From Vibrio sp. SCSIO 43135 (lineage in GTDB: Bacteria; Pseudomonadota; Gammaproteobacteria; Enterobacterales; Vibrionaceae), in the NCBI RefSeq assembly GCF_023716665.1, contig NZ_CP071859.1:558001-622000 (forward strand): a DNA stretch of 64,000 nt, given 5' to 3'. Below the pieces are notes generated by a model, which was not told where the DNA came from, searched no databases, and worked only from the letters and a program-made list of their open reading frames with translations. Shown here in pieces: positions 1 to 8,432 of the stretch (position 1 is its first letter; each line of letters starts with the position of its first letter). The position numbers were made by a program, and so were the translations under genes.

Positions 1-502
1 TGTGGCTTACGATGGCGAAAGGTTCGTCAAATAGGTGGAAAGTCATTAGTCCATGATGTGGTGGCAGCAAGCCTGCACAAAGCCCAAGTGTCGCTTTTCC
101 CGATTGAACATGCTCGATGATTCTAGGCGTATGGTTGGTGGTGATTGACAGGTATTTATCGCGCTGAAGATAGTCACCGATGGTTTTTCCTAAATAACCT
201 GCAATTAAAGACTTCGAGCTATCCAGTTTAATCAGCGAAGTATCTTCTAATTGCTGCTGCTCATATATCAACCCTCTCAATTCACTAAAAGTTGGGCCAA
301 TATTCTCAATCAGTGCCACTCCATCGGGCGTCAATTTTATCGAGCGACCTGAAGGCTCAATCAGCTTTTTACCTAGCTTCTTTTCAAGGTTCGCAATTCG
401 CTTACTGACGGCTGACTGGCTGATGTATAACTGACTGCCTGTGCGGCTCATCGTTTTATACTTGCTTAATACCAGCAGTGTTTCAATCCCTTCTAAAAGC
501 AT
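1..502 (-). CDS. LysR-family transcriptional regulator (partial, C-terminus outside window)
   Basis: The frame opens with ATG at 502 and runs off the left edge after about 167 codons. The first 60 residues form a LysR-type winged helix-turn-helix, with the typical run SQSAVSKRIANLEKKLG followed by a wing ending in KLTPDG. The start of a substrate-binding domain follows (from about residue 90). A LysR protein is normally about 300 residues, so nearly half is missing here. The effector and targets cannot be told from this part. It is transcribed in the same direction as the TRIC-type gene downstream of its start but is separated from it by over 100 bp. The family call is secure; a specific name is not possible. 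Confidence 0.85.
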   Translation of the reverse strand, partial: MLLEGIETLLVLSKYKTMSRTGSQLYISQSAVSKRIANLEKKLGKKLIEPSGRSIKLTPDGVALIENIGPTFSELRGLIYEQQQLEDTSLIKLDSSKSLIAGYLGKTIGDYLQRDKYLSITTNHTPRIIEHVQSGKATLGLCAGLLPPHHGLMTFHLFDEPFAIVSH

Positions 503-589
503 GGTCTCTGATGAAAATTAGGAATGGATAATAGCAATGTAACCAATGTAATGGACGATTGCTAGAGTGGGGTATTTAGAGAGGAAAGA

Positions 590-611
590 GGCTCTACCTT
601 GAAGTAGAGCC
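590..611 (-). terminator. Possible terminator after the TRIC-type gene
   Basis: An 8-bp stem (GGCTCTAC / GTAGAGCC) lies just downstream of the stop at 619 and is followed on the minus strand by CTCTTTCCTCTC. The U-tract is poor, so this may be a weak terminator or only a 3' end stabiliser. Confidence 0.4.
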
Positions 612-618
612 CGAAGAA

Positions 619-1239
619 CTATTTATTTATCGCAAATGTGGGCAGCGACAAATGCCAGCGGATCGCACCGAGGCGAATAATAAGTGTCGAAAATACACCC
701 GCCATGAAAGCAGTGGAGTTGTCGTAACCCATGCTAAGTGCAGTGGTATGGAAAATACCACCGACAATACAGGCCGTAGCGTACACTTCACTTCGAAGTA
801 CCATTGGGACCTCACGTGCTAGTACGTCACGAATAATACCGCCGCCACAACCAGTAATAACACCCATGATAATGGCAACCAAAGCAGAGTCTTGGAATGT
901 CAGCGATTTCTCTACACCAATGCCGACAAATACCGCTAAACCAATCGCATCACACACAGGAAGGATCCACCAGGCCAAGCGTTTTGGGCGGCGTATGATC
1001 ACCATAGTAAGAAGACAAGTAGACAAAATAACCCACAAATACGTGGTGTCGGTTATCCAGAACACGGGAGTTGCGCCTAGGGCCATGTCGCGAATGGTTC
1101 CACCGCCGATAGCGGTTACACTTCCTAGTACAGCGACACCAAAAGGATCCATCTTTAGTCGACCTGCCAAGAGAACACCGGAAATGGCAAAAACAGCGGT
1201 TCCGAATAAGTCGATAATATAAAGCAGCATGGAGTCCAT
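619..1239 (-). CDS. TRIC-type cation channel family protein (YicG/YadS-like, former UPF0126)
   Basis: A 206-residue, strongly hydrophobic inner-membrane protein with about seven transmembrane segments. It shows the internal duplication of the bacterial TRIC family: a glycine-rich GGGTIRD motif near residue 46 and GGGIIRD near residue 132. Bacterial TRIC homologues form trimeric K+-permeable channels, but for YicG/YadS the physiological role is not established; a glycine-transport role has been proposed for some members. Length fits the family (about 205). No operon partner is evident; btuF lies downstream of its start on the same strand, 71 bp away. Confidence 0.85.
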   Translation of the reverse strand: MDSMLLYIIDLFGTAVFAISGVLLAGRLKMDPFGVAVLGSVTAIGGGTIRDMALGATPVFWITDTTYLWVILSTCLLTMVIIRRPKRLAWWILPVCDAIGLAVFVGIGVEKSLTFQDSALVAIIMGVITGCGGGIIRDVLAREVPMVLRSEVYATACIVGGIFHTTALSMGYDNSTAFMAGVFSTLIIRLGAIRWHLSLPTFAINK

Positions 1240-1310
1240 GTTACTGAGTACTCTTTGTTTATTTTCAGCGGAATTATGGCTCGAATTGTACGGATTTTTA
1301 TCGCTGAGCG

Positions 1311-2129
1311 TTAGCTTTTTCGGCGGATGGATTCAAAGTGCTGACACACCTGCTCAATGGCTTTTAACGTACGTGGAGTCGGGCGGTTTATCCAGTCTGA
1401 GTTAAGTGTCCAAATGTGCTGTTCTTTTACCGCTGGGATCTGTTGCCAACTTGCCCACATGTTACCGTTTTCTAACGCATGCTGAGAGGTAAATATAGCT
1501 TCAGGTTTGGCTAACACAACTTGTTCGATACCCACTTGAGGGTAAGGTAGGGCGCTGTTCTGAAAGATGTTTTCTCCACCACAGAAAGAGAAAACCTCAC
1601 TTGGCCACTTATCTTGTGCCAAAGTTATGATTGGCTTTTCACTCAATTGGTAAAAATAACGGATGGTTTGCTCGGTTTGGTAGCGAGACTTTATCTCAAC
1701 CAGTTGCTGTCTAAACTGGTCGGCGTTTTGTTTCCCTATACTTGGGTCATCGCTGTATTGAGTCAGTTGCTCTATGTTTGTAGCGATGTCTTCGAGGCTG
1801 TTGGTTTGAGAGTAATAGATGTTGAAGCCGAATTGCTTGAGTTTTTCCAACTCCTTAGTCGGGTTTCCTGCTGGCCATGCGATGATCAGATCGGGTTGGA
1901 GCGCTATGATGCGCTCAAGCTTCATTCCTTGATAGTTTGCGACTCTTTCTAGTTGCTTTGCTTGTTCAGGAAAGTCACTTCTCTCACTCACCGCTACCAG
2001 TTTGTCGCCTAATCCCGCTGCGTAGGCTATCTCGGTTGCGTGAGGCGCTAGGGATATTATTTTTTCCACTGTCTGGGAATACGCAAAAGAAGTGAAGAGT
2101 AGAGTGATGAACGTTAGATGGCGTAGCAT
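1311..2129 (-). CDS. btuF: Vitamin B12 ABC transporter periplasmic binding protein BtuF
   Basis: A 272-residue protein with an N-terminal signal peptide (hydrophobic run to about residue 17, ending AYS). The body is a helical-backbone metal/cobalamin binding fold: IISLAPHATEIAYAAGLGDKLVAVSERSD is the classic BtuF opening, and PDLIIAW follows near residue 80. It captures cobalamin in the periplasm and delivers it to BtuCD. The start ATG abuts the stop codon of the upstream CbiB-like gene with no base between, which indicates translational coupling. The btuC/btuD genes are not in the window. Length matches E. coli BtuF (266). Confidence 0.93.
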   Translation of the reverse strand: MLRHLTFITLLFTSFAYSQTVEKIISLAPHATEIAYAAGLGDKLVAVSERSDFPEQAKQLERVANYQGMKLERIIALQPDLIIAWPAGNPTKELEKLKQFGFNIYYSQTNSLEDIATNIEQLTQYSDDPSIGKQNADQFRQQLVEIKSRYQTEQTIRYFYQLSEKPIITLAQDKWPSEVFSFCGGENIFQNSALPYPQVGIEQVVLAKPEAIFTSQHALENGNMWASWQQIPAVKEQHIWTLNSDWINRPTPRTLKAIEQVCQHFESIRRKS

Positions 2130-3083
2130 CTAGAAACCTCGATAAACGATAAAAAGAAGGATACTTTGCAGGGCAATCCAAGCAAACAGGCGCCATGCTA
2201 AAAGCTTTTGCAATTGAGCTAAGTGAATTGCCGCAGGGGCGATTCTTCCGCCGATTTTTGCTCTTACGGTTTTACGCTTTTCATAGATAGCGGGGCCGCC
2301 AAGCGCAAGCTCCAGTTTTCCACCGACAGCAGTCAGTAACCAAGCAGGCCCCGGTAATGGCCAGCTAGCACTTTGCGCCAGCATCAGCTTGAAACTATGA
2401 GAAGCGCGATTGCCAGCAACGATCATTAAAGAGAACAAACGCAGTGGTACGTAGTCGAGTACAGCCACTGCGCGAATAACTGGAATACCAAAAGGAGAAT
2501 ACTGCTGACGAGACGGGGACCAGGCTCTTGCTAATTCAGCTGTGAGCCGATAAACCAGAGCTCCGCTACCACCAGCAATTGCGTACCAGAATAACACGCA
2601 AACCACATTACGGCCGTAGCCCATAATGATGGTCTCTGCACCTGCTTTACCTAGTCCTAACGGAGATAGGCTTGAGGTTTCACGGTTGACGATTGGAGCA
2701 AGTAAGCTGCGGGCGAGTTTTTTATCGTCTTTAGCTAATGCTTGAGTGAGCTCACTGGCCAGTTTTTCAGTACTACGCCAATCAATGGCAAGCAACAGCA
2801 GCGCTAACTCAAACAGTTGAGGCTGCCAAACAAGTGGTTTGAGTGCCCATAAAACGAGCAAAGCAGGAATGGTCATGAGTAACCAAGCTAATGTCCCTGA
2901 GATGATGCTTTGTGAATAGCTTGTGTTGGTGTTGACTTTATCTGCGAGTTGTTCGGCGAACTTATGCCAAAGAGTGGCTGGGTGCGCTTGCCTTGGAATG
3001 GGTAAGATTAGGTGAAACAGCAATGCACCCCACATGACGAGGAGTGCACCATTTGCGTAAAACTGATTAAAAAATTCGTCCAT
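2130..3083 (-). CDS. CbiB/CobD-like cobalamin biosynthesis membrane protein
   Basis: A 317-residue integral membrane protein with several hydrophobic segments (about residues 12-30, 65-95, 160-180, 210-225, 295-315). CbiB joins cobyric acid with aminopropanol phosphate to make the adenosylcobinamide form. The conserved region around RNVVCVLFWYAIAGGSGALVYR supports CbiB ancestry. The rest of a de novo B12 pathway is not in the window, so a salvage or remodelling role next to btuF is an inference. It lies between mtnN and btuF, all on the minus strand and tightly packed (11 bp to the mtnN stop, 0 bp to btuF), so these three are probably one transcript. Confidence 0.75.
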   Translation of the reverse strand: MDEFFNQFYANGALLVMWGALLFHLILPIPRQAHPATLWHKFAEQLADKVNTNTSYSQSIISGTLAWLLMTIPALLVLWALKPLVWQPQLFELALLLLAIDWRSTEKLASELTQALAKDDKKLARSLLAPIVNRETSSLSPLGLGKAGAETIIMGYGRNVVCVLFWYAIAGGSGALVYRLTAELARAWSPSRQQYSPFGIPVIRAVAVLDYVPLRLFSLMIVAGNRASHSFKLMLAQSASWPLPGPAWLLTAVGGKLELALGGPAIYEKRKTVRAKIGGRIAPAAIHLAQLQKLLAWRLFAWIALQSILLFIVYRGF

Positions 3084-3094
3084 GAATTGTTCGA

Positions 3095-3793
3095 TTATGA
3101 TTTAAGTATGTCGACCATTTTAATCACCATTTCTGACGAACTCTGTGCAGCCAGTGGCAAGAATTCTTCAAAGCTCATCGGTGACTCTTTATCTGCGACG
3201 TCTGAAATAGCGCGCACTACGACGAACGGTACATTAAACTGATGACAAGCTTGTGCAATGGCAGATGCTTCCATCTCAACGGCGATTACAGTTGGGAAGT
3301 GCTTGCGAATGAAGTCCTGGCGTTCTGCAGTGCATACAAAAGCATCACCTGTACAAATCAAACCACGAACGGCGTGCTTGTCTTCCATAAGTGTTAGTGC
3401 TTTTTCTGCTACATCCATGAGTTTGCTGTCTGCAATGAATGCTGCAGGTTGGCCGGCCATTTGACCCATCTCGTAGCCAAATGCAGTGACATCAGCGTCG
3501 TGGTGGCGAACTTCTGTTGAAATCACCACATCTCCAAGATTAAGCGAAGAATCAAATCCGCCTGCAGAGCCGGTATTGATAACCAGATCTGGCTGATATT
3601 CATCAAGCAAAATCGTCGTGCCAACAGCCGCTGCAACTTTACCGATACCAGATTGAAGCAATACAACCTCTACGCCGTTTAGTTGGCCTGCAAAAAAGGT
3701 ACAGCCTGCTTTATTGACGGTTTCACAGTTCTCGATAGCTTGTTTAAGAATCTTCACTTCTTGTTCCATTGCACCGATGATGCCGATTTTCAT
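3095..3793 (-). CDS. mtnN: 5'-methylthioadenosine/S-adenosylhomocysteine nucleosidase
   Basis: A 232-residue cytosolic nucleosidase (Pfs) that hydrolyses MTA and SAH to adenine plus methylthioribose or S-ribosylhomocysteine, feeding methionine salvage and LuxS autoinducer-2 production. It opens with the diagnostic [13 protein letters not shown] and carries the C-terminal [10 protein letters not shown] and VRAISD motifs (nucleoside binding Glu and catalytic Asp). The open frame extends to a TTG two codons upstream, but AGGA lies six bases before ATG 3793 and touches that TTG, so ATG 3793 is chosen. It is the first gene of the mtnN / CbiB-like / btuF group. Confidence 0.96.
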   Translation of the reverse strand: MKIGIIGAMEQEVKILKQAIENCETVNKAGCTFFAGQLNGVEVVLLQSGIGKVAAAVGTTILLDEYQPDLVINTGSAGGFDSSLNLGDVVISTEVRHHDADVTAFGYEMGQMAGQPAAFIADSKLMDVAEKALTLMEDKHAVRGLICTGDAFVCTAERQDFIRKHFPTVIAVEMEASAIAQACHQFNVPFVVVRAISDVADKESPMSFEEFLPLAAQSSSEMVIKMVDILKS

Positions 3794-3922
3794 ACTCAAT
3801 CCTGTTCATTGATAAATAGATGTTTAATGGCGGTAAGTGTAACAGAAAAGGCCAATAACGGAATATTTTGCCTATGGTTGACTAAGGTCGAGAGACCTTA
3901 AAATAGCGACTCAAATTACCTA

Positions 3923-3951
3923 TTGCTTAAGCTATGTACATCCCCTATAAT
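3923..3951 (+). promoter_or_regulatory. rpsO promoter
   Basis: A sigma-70 promoter with -35 TTGCTT (3923-3928), a 17-bp spacer and a perfect -10 TATAAT (3946-3951), about 70 bp upstream of the rpsO ATG. The ribosome binding site AGGAG is at 4014-4018. Confidence 0.85.
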
Positions 3952-4024
3952 TCGCGCTTCTCGTGTCGGCTGAATCAGAGATTGGCTGGCACAAATATTA
4001 ACCTACTCTTATTAGGAGAGAATT

Positions 4025-4294
4025 ATGTCTCTGAATGCAGAAACTAAAGCAGCAATCGTTGCTGAATACGCTCAAGGTGAAGGCGATACTGGTTCACCAG
4101 AAGTTCAAGTAGCTCTACTTACAGCTTCTATCAACCACCTACAAGGTCACTTCAAAGCGCACAAAGGCGATCACCACAGCCGTCGTGGTCTTCTACGTAT
4201 GGTTTCTCGCCGTCGTAAGCTTCTTGACTACTTGAAAGGCAAAAACCTTTCTCGTTACCAAGATCTAATCAAGCGTCTAGGTCTACGTCGCTAA
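4025..4294 (+). CDS. rpsO: 30S ribosomal protein S15
   Basis: An 89-residue protein, exactly the family length, recognised by [28 protein letters not shown] opening and the C-terminal [17 protein letters not shown] region. It is a primary binder of 16S rRNA helix 22 in the platform of the small subunit. AGGAG sits six bases before the ATG. A strong promoter precedes it and a Rho-independent terminator follows, upstream of pnp, as in E. coli. Codon use is strongly biased, as expected for a ribosomal gene. Confidence 0.98.
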   Translation: MSLNAETKAAIVAEYAQGEGDTGSPEVQVALLTASINHLQGHFKAHKGDHHSRRGLLRMVSRRRKLLDYLKGKNLSRYQDLIKRLGLRR

Positions 4295-4321
4295 TCAGCG
4301 GCTGCATAGAACAGTTTGTCG

Positions 4322-4347
4322 AAAAAGGGGCTTTTAGCCCCTTTTTT
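4322..4347 (+). terminator. rpsO terminator
   Basis: Stem AAAAGGGGCT / AGCCCCTTTT with a TTT loop and a T-run, 28 bp after the rpsO stop. In E. coli the equivalent terminator is partly read through into pnp. Confidence 0.9.
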
Positions 4348-4403
4348 GTTGCCTGCTACTTACTTTTGGTTGGTATGGCTTAGCCAAACCGAATTTATCC
4401 CGC

Positions 4404-4409
4404 TATAAT
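4404..4409 (+). promoter_or_regulatory. Probable pnp promoter (-10 element)
   Basis: A perfect TATAAT lies between the rpsO terminator and the pnp leader hairpins. The -35 region 17 bp upstream is poor (TAGCCA-like), so the strength is uncertain. Confidence 0.5.
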
Positions 4410-4416
4410 ACGCACG

Positions 4417-4440
4417 GTAAAATTCCAATCGGGATTTTAC
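4417..4440 (+). promoter_or_regulatory. First hairpin of the pnp leader
   Basis: A 10-bp stem (GTAAAATTCC paired with GGGATTTTAC, one G-U) closed by an AATC tetraloop, right after the probable transcription start. It would protect the 5' end of the pnp mRNA. Confidence 0.6.
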
Positions 4441-4482
4441 ACGCAATTACTCATAGCATTACAGTCAACCAAGTCGACCAAA

Positions 4483-4546
4483 AGGTCGCGACTATTAAAA
4501 GTGAACTCACCCTATATCTGTAGTTTGTTTTTACTAGTCGCGATTT
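4483..4546 (+). promoter_or_regulatory. Long pnp leader stem, candidate RNase III autoregulation site
   Basis: Bases 4483-4507 pair with 4522-4546 in a roughly 25-bp helix with several G-U pairs and one mismatch (4495/4534), closed by a 14-base loop. The core TCGCGACTA / TAGTCGCGA is perfect. In E. coli, RNase III cuts such a stem in the pnp leader and PNPase then degrades the product, repressing its own translation. Position and shape match that arrangement; the mechanism here is inferred. Confidence 0.7.
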
Positions 4547-4618
4547 GTAATGCCTTGAGCTTTTATCAAAATCATCTGAGCCTTCTAAATAAGAATGGCT
4601 GAGACACAAGGAATAACA

Positions 4619-6751
4619 ATGTTCGAAAAACCAGTTGTTAAAACGTTCCAGTACGGTAACCACACAGTTACTCTAGAGACTGGCGTTATCGCACGTCAAG
4701 CTACTGCAGCAGTTATGGTAACTATGGACGATACAGCAGTATTCGTTTCTGTAGTTGGTAAAAAAGAAGCAGTAGAAGGTCAAGACTTCTTCCCACTAAC
4801 AGTGAACTACCAAGAGCGTACTTACGCTGCTGGTAAGATCCCTGGTGGTTTCTTCAAGCGTGAAGGTCGTCCTTCTGAAGGTGAGACTCTAACGGCTCGT
4901 CTAATCGACCGTCCAATCCGTCCACTTTTCCCAGACGCATTCAAAAACGAAGTACAAGTTATCGCAACTGTTGTTTCTGTTAACCCAGACGTACAGCCAG
5001 ATATCCCAACAATGATTGGTACTTCTGCAGCTCTTGCTATCTCTGGTATCCCGTTCAACGGTCCTATCGGTGCAGCACGTGTTGGTCACGTTGATGGTCA
5101 ACTAGTTCTTAACCCAAGCAACACTGAGCTAGAAACGTCTAAGCTTGATCTAGTTGTAGCGGGTACTGAAGGCGCTGTTCTTATGGTTGAGTCTGAAGCA
5201 GACAACCTAACAGAAGAAGAGATGCTATCAGCAGTTGTATTCGGTCACGATCAACAGCAAGTTGTTATCAACGCAATCAACGAGTTCAAAGCTGAAGTTG
5301 CTACTCCAGCTTGGGATTGGGTTGCTCCAGAAGAGAACACAGCTCTTAACACTCGTATCGCTGAACTAGCAGAAGCTAAGCTAGTTGACGCGTACAAGAT
5401 CACTGAAAAAATGGCTCGTTACGACCGCATCCACGAGATTGCAGCAGAAGTTAACGAAGTACTAGTATCTGAAAACGAAGAAGTGAACCTAAAAGAAGTT
5501 CACACAATCTTCCACGATCTAGAGAAGACAGTTGTACGTCGCAGCATCATCGCTGGTAACCCACGTATCGACGGTCGTGAAAAAGACATGGTTCGTGCGC
5601 TAGACGTACGTACTGGTGTTCTTCCACGTACTCACGGTTCATCACTGTTCACTCGTGGTGAAACTCAGGCTCTAGTAACTGCGACTCTAGGTACGCAGCG
5701 CGATGCTCAAATCATCGACGAGCTAACTGGTGAGAAGAAAGACCACTTCCTTCTACACTACAACTTCCCTCCTTACTGTGTAGGTGAGACAGGTTTTGTT
5801 GGTTCTCCTAAGCGTCGTGAAATCGGCCACGGTAAACTGGCTAAGCGTGGTATTGCTGCAGTAATGCCATCTGTAGACGAGTTCCCATACACAGTACGTG
5901 TAGTATCAGAAATCACAGAATCTAACGGTTCTTCTTCAATGGCTTCTGTATGTGGTACGTCTCTAGCACTTATGGATGCTGGTGTTCCAATCAAGTCTTC
6001 TGTTGCGGGTATCGCAATGGGTCTTGTTAAAGAAGGCGACGACTTCGTTGTTCTTTCTGACATCCTTGGTGACGAAGACCACCTAGGCGACATGGACTTT
6101 AAAGTAGCAGGTACTAACACTGGTATCACTGCACTTCAGATGGATATCAAGATCGAAGGTATCACTAAAGAGATCATGCAAATTGCTCTTAACCAAGCGC
6201 AAGGTGCACGTAAGCACATCCTATCTGTAATGGATGAAGCTATCTCTGGTGCTCGTGAAGATATCTCTGAGTTCGCTCCACGTATCCACACAATGAAGAT
6301 CAGCGCTGAGAAGATCAAAGACGTTATCGGTAAAGGTGGTGCAGTTATCCGTGCTCTAACGGAAGAGACTGGTACAACTATCGAAATCGAAGACGACGGT
6401 ACAATCAAGATTGCTGCAACTGAAGGTACAGCTGCGAAAGAAGCTATCCGCCGTATCGAAGAGATCACTGCTGAAGTTGAAGTAGGCCGTATCTACACTG
6501 GTAAAGTTGCACGTCTAGCGGACTTCGGTGCGTTCGTTACTATTCTTCCTGGTAAGGATGGCCTAGTACACATTTCTCAAATCGCGGACAAGCGCATCGA
6601 GAAAGTGTCAGACTACCTATCTGAAGGCCAAGAAGTTCAAGTTAAAGTACTTGAAATCGACCGCCAAGGCCGTGTTCGTCTAAGCATGAAAGAAGCGGTA
6701 GAAAAGCCAGCTGAAGAAGCAGCAGACAACGCTGCACCAGAAGCTGAGTAA
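4619..6751 (+). CDS. pnp: Polyribonucleotide nucleotidyltransferase (PNPase)
   Basis: A 710-residue 3'-5' phosphorolytic exoribonuclease and degradosome component. Order: RNase PH domain 1 (about 10-145), helical linker, catalytic RNase PH domain 2 (about 310-545), KH domain (about 553-612, with [11 protein letters not shown]), and S1 domain (about 618-690, with [13 protein letters not shown]). The frame is open from ATG 4595, but AAGGA at 4608-4612 lies six bases before ATG 4619 and the protein then begins [10 protein letters not shown] as in relatives, so 4619 is chosen. It lies downstream of rpsO with its own structured leader and ends in a terminator before nlpI. Confidence 0.97.
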   Translation: MFEKPVVKTFQYGNHTVTLETGVIARQATAAVMVTMDDTAVFVSVVGKKEAVEGQDFFPLTVNYQERTYAAGKIPGGFFKREGRPSEGETLTARLIDRPIRPLFPDAFKNEVQVIATVVSVNPDVQPDIPTMIGTSAALAISGIPFNGPIGAARVGHVDGQLVLNPSNTELETSKLDLVVAGTEGAVLMVESEADNLTEEEMLSAVVFGHDQQQVVINAINEFKAEVATPAWDWVAPEENTALNTRIAELAEAKLVDAYKITEKMARYDRIHEIAAEVNEVLVSENEEVNLKEVHTIFHDLEKTVVRRSIIAGNPRIDGREKDMVRALDVRTGVLPRTHGSSLFTRGETQALVTATLGTQRDAQIIDELTGEKKDHFLLHYNFPPYCVGETGFVGSPKRREIGHGKLAKRGIAAVMPSVDEFPYTVRVVSEITESNGSSSMASVCGTSLALMDAGVPIKSSVAGIAMGLVKEGDDFVVLSDILGDEDHLGDMDFKVAGTNTGITALQMDIKIEGITKEIMQIALNQAQGARKHILSVMDEAISGAREDISEFAPRIHTMKISAEKIKDVIGKGGAVIRALTEETGTTIEIEDDGTIKIAATEGTAAKEAIRRIEEITAEVEVGRIYTGKVARLADFGAFVTILPGKDGLVHISQIADKRIEKVSDYLSEGQEVQVKVLEIDRQGRVRLSMKEAVEKPAEEAADNAAPEAE

Positions 6752-6812
6752 GCCTAGCGCGTAAATCAGTGGAGTGAGGGGATAGTTACCTATTTCACTG
6801 AAAGCATGTTAT

Positions 6813-6840
6813 AAAGGGAGCATTATCGCTCCCTTTTTTT
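6813..6840 (+). terminator. pnp terminator
   Basis: Stem AAGGGAGC / GCTCCCTT with ATTATC loop followed by seven Ts. The last T touches the ATG of the longest nlpI frame, which helps to reject that ATG as the start of nlpI. Confidence 0.9.
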
Positions 6841-6885
6841 ATGCGGATTTGTCAGTCAGATACTGACCAACAGGAGTATCAATTT

Positions 6886-7803
6886 GTGAAATGGTTTCGA
6901 ACCGCAGCAGTTAGTGCTTTTTTATTGGTAACAGCAGGTTGTGCATCAACCTCGAGCTTAGATCAAAGTGAGCAGTGGGTATACCCTCCGATGGCGGTAC
7001 CTCTTCAAGCAAGTGTGCAGCAGGAAGTACAAATAGCTCGCTTAACGCAATTACTTCAACGTACTGATTTAAATGATGAAGTGCGAGCGAAGATGTATTA
7101 CGAACGTGGTAACTACTATGATAGCGTTGGTCTACGTGACTTAGCTCGTTTGGATTTCAATCAGTCACTTTCGCTCAATCCTGCTCAGCCAGATATCTTT
7201 AACTTGCTTGGTGTGTACTTTACTCAAGTTGGTGAATTTGATGCTGCGTATGAAGCATTCGATTCAACGTTAGAGTTAGATCCTGCAAACTCTTATGCGG
7301 AGCGTAACCGCGCGATCGCTCTGTATTATGGTGATCGTAATGAACTTGCGTTTGAGGATATGACGAAGCACTTTGAAGAAGATCCAAGCGATCCGTTCCG
7401 TGCATTATGGTTGTATATCATTCAGTCGGAACTTGATCCGGTACAAGCCAAGGCTGATCTTCTAAGTCGTTATGAAGAGCGCAATGAAGAGTGGGGCTGG
7501 GTGCTGGTGGCCCTGACTTTAGATCAAATTGATGAAGAGCAAGCATTTAAAGCGATTCTGACAGGAACCCGTGATAACACCTTGTTAGCACAGCGCTTAA
7601 CTGAAGTGTACTTTTACTTAGGTAAGCGTTACCAAAGTGAAGGGGATTTCGCTAGTGCGGTGTCATTGTATAAGTTAGCGCTGGCCTCCAACGTATTTGA
7701 ATATGTTGAGCATCGATACTCTTTCCTAGAGCTCAGCCGAATTTACAATGAGGTAAAGGCAGAGCAGGTAGCGAAAGCAAAGCAGCAAGCTGAACAAGAG
7801 TAA
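6886..7803 (+). CDS. nlpI: Lipoprotein NlpI
   Basis: A 305-residue outer-membrane lipoprotein with tetratricopeptide repeats. From GTG 6886 the protein starts with a short charged stretch, a hydrophobic segment and the lipobox LVTAGC, so the mature Cys is near residue 19. TPR motifs cover about residues 60-165 (for example YERGNYYDSVGLRDLARLD and FNLLGVYFTQ). NlpI is an adaptor for peptidoglycan hydrolases and the Prc protease that removes MepS. The start at GTG 6886 has AGGAG nine bases upstream; an ATG at 6841 would lie in the pnp terminator and bury the signal peptide. Position after pnp is conserved. Confidence 0.93.
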   Translation: MKWFRTAAVSAFLLVTAGCASTSSLDQSEQWVYPPMAVPLQASVQQEVQIARLTQLLQRTDLNDEVRAKMYYERGNYYDSVGLRDLARLDFNQSLSLNPAQPDIFNLLGVYFTQVGEFDAAYEAFDSTLELDPANSYAERNRAIALYYGDRNELAFEDMTKHFEEDPSDPFRALWLYIIQSELDPVQAKADLLSRYEERNEEWGWVLVALTLDQIDEEQAFKAILTGTRDNTLLAQRLTEVYFYLGKRYQSEGDFASAVSLYKLALASNVFEYVEHRYSFLELSRIYNEVKAEQVAKAKQQAEQE

Positions 7804-7836
7804 GCTAAGTCGGAATAGCCCGTAACCAATGTATAA

Positions 7837-7863
7837 AAAAGCCGCCTTACAGGCGGCTTTTTT
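7837..7863 (+). terminator. nlpI terminator
   Basis: Stem AAAAGCCGCC / GGCGGCTTTT with a short TTACA loop and a T-run, 33 bp after the nlpI stop. Confidence 0.9.
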
Positions 7864-7875
7864 ATTTTTAGCTAG

Positions 7876-7904
7876 GTGACATTGGTTAAAAGTACCGCTA
7901 AAAT
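7876..7904 (+). promoter_or_regulatory. Promoter of the MarR-family gene
   Basis: -35 GTGACA (7876-7881), 17-bp spacer, -10 TAAAAT (7899-7904). The palindrome at 7904-7922 starts on the last base of the -10, so a bound repressor would cover the transcription start. Confidence 0.65.
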
Positions 7905-7922
7905 AGTTAGCTTAACTAACTA
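7904..7922. promoter_or_regulatory. Operator-like palindrome of the MarR gene
   Basis: Perfect inverted repeat TAGTTAG-CTTAA-CTAACTA, directly downstream of the -10 and 17 bp before the ATG. The half-site TAGTTAGC recurs upstream of the MATE gene. MarR-family dimers bind palindromes of this size; binding here is inferred. Confidence 0.65.
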
Positions 7923-7938
7923 AATCATTGAGTGGCGC

Positions 7939-8358
7939 ATGGCACTGGAATCAAATTTAGAGAAGCTAGAACGTTTTTCTTCTAAAGTATGGCGTAAATA
8001 CAGTAAAGAAGATCCTCTTTGCCACTTAAGCTTTAATGAATACGATTACCTTAAAGTCGTGCAATGTGCACCAGAGCCTATTCGTTTGACTGATTTAGCC
8101 AGTGAGATGGAGGTGTCTAAACCTTCTGCTTCAAATATGGTTAAGCGCCTTGAAAGGAAAGGTCTGGTCGCTCGAATCGACTGTGAGCAAGACGCTCGTT
8201 CAAAACGATTTGTGTTAACAAAAACCGCCTTGGAACATTTAAGTTACGAAACCAAGGTGTATCAAATTATCGCGGAAAAAGTATCTAAAGGATTAGAGAG
8301 TGCGGAAGTAGAGCAACTGAATACGTTGCTCAACAAAGTTCTGAAGCACTACAACTAA
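7939..8358 (+). CDS. MarR-family transcriptional regulator
   Basis: A 139-residue winged-helix protein. The DNA-binding part lies at about residues 45-105: LTDLASEMEVSKPSASNMVKRLERKGLVARIDCEQDARSKR is split into recognition helix and wing, and the wing has the usual D-x-R-S/D-x-R pattern. N- and C-terminal helices would form the dimer interface. It is the first gene of a pair with a MATE transporter 74 bp downstream, and both carry related palindromes in front, so it probably represses itself and the pump, with a small-molecule ligand releasing it. The ligand is unknown. Confidence 0.88.
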   Translation: MALESNLEKLERFSSKVWRKYSKEDPLCHLSFNEYDYLKVVQCAPEPIRLTDLASEMEVSKPSASNMVKRLERKGLVARIDCEQDARSKRFVLTKTALEHLSYETKVYQIIAEKVSKGLESAEVEQLNTLLNKVLKHYN

Positions 8359-8395
8359 CCAACTACGAATTGTGTAATGTTAGTGTTGAATAATA

Positions 8396-8410
8396 GTTAG
8401 CTATGCTAAC
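8396..8410. promoter_or_regulatory. Operator-like palindrome before the MATE gene
   Basis: Inverted repeat GTTAGC-TAT-GCTAAC, preceded by TA so that the left half repeats the TAGTTAGC half-site found in front of the MarR gene. It ends 22 bp before the chosen MATE start. Confidence 0.6.
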
Positions 8411-8432
8411 CAATATTTTAAAGAGAAATTTC

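Noticed and set aside
731..1222. 163-codon plus-strand frame
   Set aside because: It is the complement of the TRIC-type gene, whose membrane-protein sequence is clearly the real product.
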